In this document: positions 5,717-9,037 of the stretch, in pieces | Numbering within the stretch: position 1 is the stretch's first letter | How the letters are laid out: each line of letters starts with the position of its first letter | Origin: Candidatus Agrococcus pullicola | GTDB taxonomy: Bacteria > Actinomycetota > Actinomycetes > Actinomycetales > Microbacteriaceae | Direction: 5' to 3' | Length of the DNA stretch: 9,037 nucleotides | NCBI GenBank assembly: GCA_019115685.1 | Contig: DXDC01000393.1 | Coordinates: forward strand, 1 to 9,037 | The notes under the pieces: model-generated | Told to the model about the DNA's origin: nothing | Database searches by the model: none | What the model saw: the letters and a program-made list of their open reading frames with translations, nothing else | Position numbers and translations under genes: made by a program

Positions 5717-6057
5717 CTGGGCGGCGCGGCTTCGCCGTCGGGCATCTGCGCGGCGTGCAGCTCGGAGCCGAGATCCGCGAGTACATGGAGCGCATCGAAT
5801 CGACATTCGAACCCTTCGGTGGACAGTGGCTGGTGCACGGCACCCAGCCCGAGGTCGTGGAGGGCGCATGGTCATGGGATGTCGTGATCATCGCGTTTCC
5901 CTCGATCGAAGCGGCCCGGAGATGGTACTTCTCGGACGCCTACCAGCGCATCCTGGAGCTGCGCAGCGAACACGCGGAATCGCACGTGGTGCTCCTCGAA
6001 AGCGTGCGGGACGACTACCGCGCTGCGGAAACCATCGCCAAACTCTTCGACGGATGA
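5713..6057 (+). CDS. DUF1330 domain protein
   Basis: A 114-residue protein starting at a GTG that overlaps the SnoaL stop in GTGA (coupled translation). It matches the DUF1330 pattern: an opening FAVGHLRG strand, EYMERIESTFEPFGGQWLVHG, EVVEGAWSWDVVIIAFPSIEAARRWY, then SDAYQRILELR and a closing HVVLLES strand, which is a dimeric alpha-beta barrel (ferredoxin-like) fold. DUF1330 proteins are small cytoplasmic proteins of unknown function, often near oxidoreductase or stress genes. The frame is open far upstream (to 5398) but that part lies inside the SnoaL gene. The tail YRAAETIAKLFDG is not part of the usual domain. Joint expression with a SnoaL-like protein suggests one metabolic step or binder complex. 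Confidence 0.88.
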   Translation: MTGRRGFAVGHLRGVQLGAEIREYMERIESTFEPFGGQWLVHGTQPEVVEGAWSWDVVIIAFPSIEAARRWYFSDAYQRILELRSEHAESHVVLLESVRDDYRAAETIAKLFDG

Positions 6058-6111
6058 CCGAAACACCTCGTCGGGACCACGCTGATGCGGAACCGGCCCC
6101 CGACCCAGCGC

Positions 6112-6127
6112 TACGGTTGTGACCGTA
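6112..6127. terminator. Short inverted repeat between convergent DUF1330 and CPBP genes
   Basis: TACGGT, loop TGTG, ACCGTA: a 6-bp perfect stem with a 4-nt loop in the 101-bp gap between the ends of two convergent genes. It could be a weak bidirectional terminator. The stem is short and no T-run follows on either strand, so this is tentative. Nothing else was seen in the gap. Confidence 0.3.
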
Positions 6128-6158
6128 CGAGCGATGCAGTGAACGGGAACAGCGCAGA

Positions 6159-7010
6159 CTAGAAGCCGTGGACGATCGGGAAGATCGGTAGCGCCTCCGG
6201 GTGATGGGCGTGCACGATGACGGCGAAGACGACCGCGTCGAACAGCAAGTGCAGAACAACGACGTAGAGCAGGTTCTTGCGCGTGATGGTGAAGACCAGC
6301 CCCTGCACGAGCGCGAACGGAATCGTCAGCAGCGGCCCCCACTCCCGGTAGCCGAGCTCCCATAGGAACGAGACGAAGATCGCCGCTTGCAGCACGTTCG
6401 CGAGCCAGGGGCGGAAGTGCCGCATGAAGAGCACGTAGCAGGTGCAGATGAAGAACAGTTCGTCCCAGATGCCAACCGCGTTCACACCGATGAACAGTCG
6501 TGTGATCTCGTGCCATTCGATAACGGCCGGCCAGTTCTGCCAGACGCCGCTCGTGAGGAAGTAGTACGGGAGAATCAGGTAAGCGGCGAGAATGACGACC
6601 ACCAGATAGCTCCACTGCTCACTCGTCCAGCGCTCCAGCCGCAGTGGAAAGGTGATGAAGTGGTCTTTGAACACCCAACGTGAAAGGGCATAGGGGATCA
6701 CGACCGCCGCTCCGAGAGCCAGCGTGAATCGCAGCATTCCCATGGGCGAGATGTCGGCCTCGAGCGAAATGAGACTCACCGCCGCGAGGGCGACAGCGAT
6801 GAGCAGGAGGTCTTTCGCAAGCCCGGCGGATGCCCTGATCCGGTCGCTCACGACCGCGAGCGCCAGCCCTGCCACCATGAGGATGTAGCCGACCCAAGCG
6901 ATCTCGATCGAGAACAGCAGAACGGCCGAAGAGGAGATCAGTGCCGCGGGCAGAATCGCGAATGGGCGCGTCGCGGTGTCCTTCGCTGCAATCAGCTTGG
7001 CGACGCTCAC
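6159..7010 (-). CDS. CPBP (Abi/Rce1-like) family integral membrane protein with degenerate active site
   Basis: A 283-residue polytopic protein with roughly eight hydrophobic segments (about 17-34, 35-54, 66-83, 91-110, 132-152, 180-197, 203-219, 225-242 and 246-265, some merging). The C-terminal half follows the CPBP layout: a first motif segment GIWDELFFICTCYVLF at 180-195, then a membrane helix, and a last motif HLLFD with His254 and Asp258. Family proteases have EExxxR, FxxxH and HxxxN/D. Here the first has DE (183-184) and no Arg at the R position, and the middle His is absent (VSFLWELGY). Either it is an atypical subfamily or it has lost proteolysis. The GTG at 7010 is preceded by TATCCT, ending 6 bp before, and no Shine-Dalgarno. 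It is divergent from the thiolase. Confidence 0.75.
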   Translation of the reverse strand: MSVAKLIAAKDTATRPFAILPAALISSSAVLLFSIEIAWVGYILMVAGLALAVVSDRIRASAGLAKDLLLIAVALAAVSLISLEADISPMGMLRFTLALGAAVVIPYALSRWVFKDHFITFPLRLERWTSEQWSYLVVVILAAYLILPYYFLTSGVWQNWPAVIEWHEITRLFIGVNAVGIWDELFFICTCYVLFMRHFRPWLANVLQAAIFVSFLWELGYREWGPLLTIPFALVQGLVFTITRKNLLYVVVLHLLFDAVVFAVIVHAHHPEALPIFPIVHGF

Positions 7011-7016
7011 CGTTCG

Positions 7017-7022
7017 AGGATA
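7017..7022 (-). promoter_or_regulatory. Putative leaderless -10 of the CPBP-like gene
   Basis: On the minus strand TATCCT (four of six consensus matches) is preceded by TG and ends 6 bp before the GTG start. No ribosome binding site is visible, and the -35 region is weak. This would place transcription start at the start codon. Confidence 0.35.
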
Positions 7023-7121
7023 CAGAGTCGTGCGGTGATCAAGCTCTAGCGGCGCACGATGTCACAACACCGCCGCGCCCACGGGGACGATTCTGACAAT
7101 GTCGCTCTCCGGTGCGCGAGC

Positions 7122-7151
7122 TTGCGCCACACACGCGACCACCGGCATAAT
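7122..7151 (+). promoter_or_regulatory. Predicted promoter of the thiolase-hydratase operon
   Basis: TTGCGC at 7122-7127 and CATAAT at 7146-7151 (five of six consensus bases) are separated by 18 bp. Start would be near 7158, giving a leader of about 46 nt with TGAGG at 7194-7198 before the ATG at 7204. A dyad-symmetric operator candidate directly covers the predicted start. Confidence 0.5.
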
Positions 7152-7152
7152 T

Positions 7153-7174
7153 ACTGAACGATCGGTCGATAAAA
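7153..7174. promoter_or_regulatory. TetR-type (PaaR-like) operator over the thiolase promoter
   Basis: The 22-bp stretch has dyad symmetry centred between C7163 and G7164: CGA/TCG at 7159-7161 and 7166-7168 plus outer A7157-T7170 and T7155-A7172. Compared with the 22-bp site I remember for the TetR-family phenylacetate repressor PaaR of Corynebacterium (ACC-G core, CG centre, CGGT core), 12 of 16 fixed bases match. It lies immediately after the -10 box and over the predicted transcription start, where a repressor would block it. The regulator itself is not in the window. Confidence 0.5.
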
Positions 7175-7203
7175 CTGGCACAGCGACGAACAGTGAGGTT
7201 CTT

Positions 7204-8388
7204 ATGCCCCAGGCGTATCTGGTAGGTGGCGTTCGCACGCCGGTAGGACGCTACGGCGGTGCTCTCTCATCCGTTCGGCCCGACGATCTGGCCGCTTTGA
7301 CGATCGCGGAGCTCGTTGCTCGCACAGGAGTCGACCCGGCGCGCATCGATGAGGTGATCCTCGGAGGCGCGAACCAGGCGGGTGAGGACAATCGCAATGT
7401 CGCTCGCATGTCGACGCTGCTGGCAGGGCTTCCCGACGACATCCCCGGCATCACCGTGAATCGGCTGTGCGCATCCGGGATGAGCGCTATCCAGATGGCA
7501 TCGCAGGCGGTCAGGGCCGGGGATGCCGACATCGTGATCGCGGGCGGTGTCGAGTCGATGACCCGAGCCCCGTGGGTCGAGGCGAAGCCCGAACGAGCTT
7601 TTGCGAAACCGGGTGAGAAGTTCGACACCTCGATCGGATGGCGGTTCGTCAACCCGAAGTTCTTGGAGCGCGATAAGGCAACCTACTCGATGCCGGAGAC
7701 GGCAGAGGAGGTCGCACGCGTCGACGGCATCACCCGTGAGGATGCCGACGCCTTCGCGCTGCGCAGCCATCAGCGAGCTCTCGCCGCGATCGAGGCGGGG
7801 CACTTCGCTGAGGAAACCGTTGCGGTGAGCACCAGGAGCGGCGCGGTCACGGTCGACGAGGGCCCCCGCGCCGACACGAGCGCCGAAGTGCTGGCGAAGC
7901 TGCGGCCGGTGGTCGCAGGCGGCTCGGTCGTCACGGCCGGCAACTCCTCGAGCCTCAACGACGGCGCCTCCGCGATCCTGGTCGTGAGCGAACGCGCCGT
8001 CGAGCAGTTCGATCTGGCACCGCGGGCACGCATCGTCGGCGGAGCAGCGGCAGGTCTCGCTCCCGAAGTGATGGGGCTCGGCCCCGTGCCCGCAACCGAA
8101 AAGCTCCTGCAGCGCACAGGGCTCACGATCGATGACATCGGTGCGGTCGAACTGAACGAGGCGTTCGCGACCCAGTCGTTGGCGAGCGTACGACGCCTCG
8201 GCCTCGACCCGGAGATCGTGAACCGCGACGGGGGCGCGATCGCACTCGGGCATCCGCTCGGGTCGTCCGGCTCCAGGCTCGTCGTAACACTGCTCGGCAG
8301 GATGCAGCGCGAGGATGCGAAGCTCGGCCTGGCGACCATGTGCGTCGGTGTCGGACAGGGCGCGGCGCTGATCGTGGAAAGGGTCTGA
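7204..8388 (+). CDS. Thiolase (acetyl-CoA C-acyltransferase), 3-oxoadipyl-CoA thiolase-like
   Basis: A 394-residue thiolase, normal length. The nucleophile is Cys89 in VNRLCASGMSA, His350 is in GGAIALGHPLGSSGSR, Cys380 is in MCVGVGQGA, and the NEAF motif is ELNEAFATQSLAS near 314-326. It condenses or cleaves acyl-CoA with CoA (beta-ketoacyl-CoA to acetyl-CoA plus acyl-CoA). The FDTSIGWRFVNP segment near 140-151 and SMPETAEEVA resemble beta-ketoadipyl-CoA thiolases (PcaF/PaaJ) more than generic FadA, and a PaaR-like operator plus a following enoyl-CoA hydratase suggest a phenylacetyl-CoA or similar pathway; this assignment is inference. The frame opens at 7099, but ATG 7204 has a TGAGG ribosome binding site and starts the usual first strand; an earlier start would put the promoter and operator inside the gene. 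Confidence 0.95.
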   Translation: MPQAYLVGGVRTPVGRYGGALSSVRPDDLAALTIAELVARTGVDPARIDEVILGGANQAGEDNRNVARMSTLLAGLPDDIPGITVNRLCASGMSAIQMASQAVRAGDADIVIAGGVESMTRAPWVEAKPERAFAKPGEKFDTSIGWRFVNPKFLERDKATYSMPETAEEVARVDGITREDADAFALRSHQRALAAIEAGHFAEETVAVSTRSGAVTVDEGPRADTSAEVLAKLRPVVAGGSVVTAGNSSSLNDGASAILVVSERAVEQFDLAPRARIVGGAAAGLAPEVMGLGPVPATEKLLQRTGLTIDDIGAVELNEAFATQSLASVRRLGLDPEIVNRDGGAIALGHPLGSSGSRLVVTLLGRMQREDAKLGLATMCVGVGQGAALIVERV

Positions 8389-9037
8389 TGAGCGACGTCA
8401 TTCGTATCGAAGAGCACGACGACCGCATCGTCGCCACGCTGAACCGACCGGAGAAGAAGAACGCGATCGATCAGGCAACGATCGATGCTCTGCACGCGCT
8501 CTGCCAGCGGCTGGAGGACGAACCGAAGACGCTCATCCTCACCGGCGCGGGCGGCACCTTCGCAGCCGGCGCCGACATCGCGCAGCTCCGCGAGCGAGGC
8601 GCGAACGAGGCGCTCGAAGGCATCAACGCGCGAGCATTCATGCGAGTTCGCGAGCTCCCCATGCCGGTCATCGCGGTCGTCGACGGCTTTGCGCTCGGCG
8701 GCGGGGCAGAGCTGGCGTACGCCGCCGACATCCGCATCGGCACACCGACCACGAAGTTCGGCAACCCGGAGACGGGCCTCGGCATCATCGCCGGAGCAGG
8801 CGCATCCTGGCGACTGCGAGAGATCGTCGGCGAGGCGCTCGCCGCGGAAGTGCTGCTGACGGGGCGGATTCTTGACGCTCAGGAGTGCCTGGCCGCCGGC
8901 CTCATAACCCACCTGGACGAACCGGACGCCGCACGGGAGCGTGCGCACACCATCGCCGACCGCATAACGAAACTCAGCGCAGCCGCAACGCAGGCGACGA
9001 AGCGCGCATACATGGCGCCGCGGGATGCGCATCCCGC
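8388..9037 (+). CDS. Enoyl-CoA hydratase/isomerase (crotonase family), 3' end cut by window edge
   Basis: 216 codons of a crotonase starting at ATG 8388 that overlaps the thiolase stop in TGATG, so the two are coupled. The CoA-binding oxyanion motif is AAGADIAQL at 59-67, and GFALGGGAELA at 100-110 forms the second oxyanion hole. Both catalytic glutamates are present with the diagnostic 20-residue spacing: Glu108 (GGGAE) and Glu128 (FGNPE), equivalent to Glu144 and Glu164 of rat enoyl-CoA hydratase, so it should be an active hydratase rather than an isomerase. It adds water across a 2,3-enoyl-CoA in the cytoplasm. A 3-hydroxyacyl-CoA dehydrogenase would be expected between the two activities and may lie beyond the right edge. 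The C-terminal trimerisation helices are only partly in the window. Confidence 0.95.
   Translation, partial: MSDVIRIEEHDDRIVATLNRPEKKNAIDQATIDALHALCQRLEDEPKTLILTGAGGTFAAGADIAQLRERGANEALEGINARAFMRVRELPMPVIAVVDGFALGGGAELAYAADIRIGTPTTKFGNPETGLGIIAGAGASWRLREIVGEALAAEVLLTGRILDAQECLAAGLITHLDEPDAARERAHTIADRITKLSAAATQATKRAYMAPRDAHP

Noticed and set aside
6054..6122. A 22-codon frame starting ATGA at the DUF1330 stop
   Set aside because: Too short, Pro/Asp/Arg-rich, no homologous look and no support beyond the overlapping start.
7099..7203. N-terminal extension of the thiolase from ATG 7099
   Set aside because: Would put the promoter and operator in the coding region and has no ribosome binding site; the thiolase fold begins after ATG 7204.
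7267..8253. Minus-strand 328-codon open frame within the thiolase
   Set aside because: Antisense to a thiolase with intact Cys/His/Cys; no recognisable domain.
7770..9032. Long minus-strand open frame of 420 codons opposite the thiolase and hydratase
   Set aside because: It is antisense to two proteins with complete catalytic motifs, spans their junction, and its composition (Arg/Ser/Ala-rich) is typical of a GC-rich shadow frame.
1..9037. CRISPR array, tRNA, rRNA, insertion sequence or phage attachment site
   Set aside because: No regularly spaced repeats, no tRNA cloverleaf with CCA-type end, no transposase and no terminal repeats were seen on either strand.

Overview
The window is about 9 kb of GC-rich, gene-dense bacterial DNA. 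The gene content and start-site style point to a high-GC actinobacterium: an MmyB-like XRE regulator, a DUF2087 protein, an actinobacterial-type Lrp/AsnC regulator, GTG starts, and several genes with a -10-like hexamer only 6-7 nt before the start codon. A Microbacteriaceae-like host is my guess; no rRNA or marker gene is present to confirm it.

Layout, left to right. (A) 1-2348, minus strand: a serine hydrolase, a LacI-family repressor and the first 47 codons of an FGGY sugar/polyol kinase cut by the window edge. A CG-centred 16-bp inverted repeat typical of LacI operators lies between lacI and the kinase. (B) 2349-3378: a 122-bp divergent regulatory region with an 8+8 bp palindrome and a phased half-site copy, then a probably leaderless Lrp/AsnC regulator that overlaps by 4 bp a DUF2087 protein with an ArsR-like N-terminus. 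(C) 3383-4017, minus: a VapBC toxin-antitoxin pair with a perfect TATAAT box 7 nt before the vapB start. (D) 4059-4466: a Nudix hydrolase with a complete Nudix box. (E) 4468-6057: an MmyB-like XRE regulator divergent from a coupled pair (SnoaL/NTF2-like and DUF1330 proteins), with a perfect 19-bp palindrome in the shared promoter region. (F) 6159-7010, minus: a CPBP-like polytopic membrane protein with degenerate protease motifs. (G) 7204-9037: a thiolase and an enoyl-CoA hydratase (cut by the right edge), translationally coupled, behind a promoter whose start point is overlapped by a TetR/PaaR-like operator. They probably belong to aromatic or phenylacetyl-CoA type catabolism.

No single large novel system is evident. 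The window is a patchwork of small accessory units, four of which pair a regulator or a predicted regulator site with a recognisable operator: LacI/kinase, Lrp/hydrolase, XRE/SnoaL-DUF1330 and TetR-like/thiolase. The most interesting uncharacterised unit is the XRE-SnoaL-DUF1330 module with its palindrome, followed by the Lrp-DUF2087 regulator pair and the CPBP-like protein that lacks canonical catalytic residues. I saw no tRNA, rRNA, CRISPR array, insertion sequence or attachment site. No intergenic gap exceeds 300 bp; the largest (7011-7203) holds the thiolase promoter and operator.
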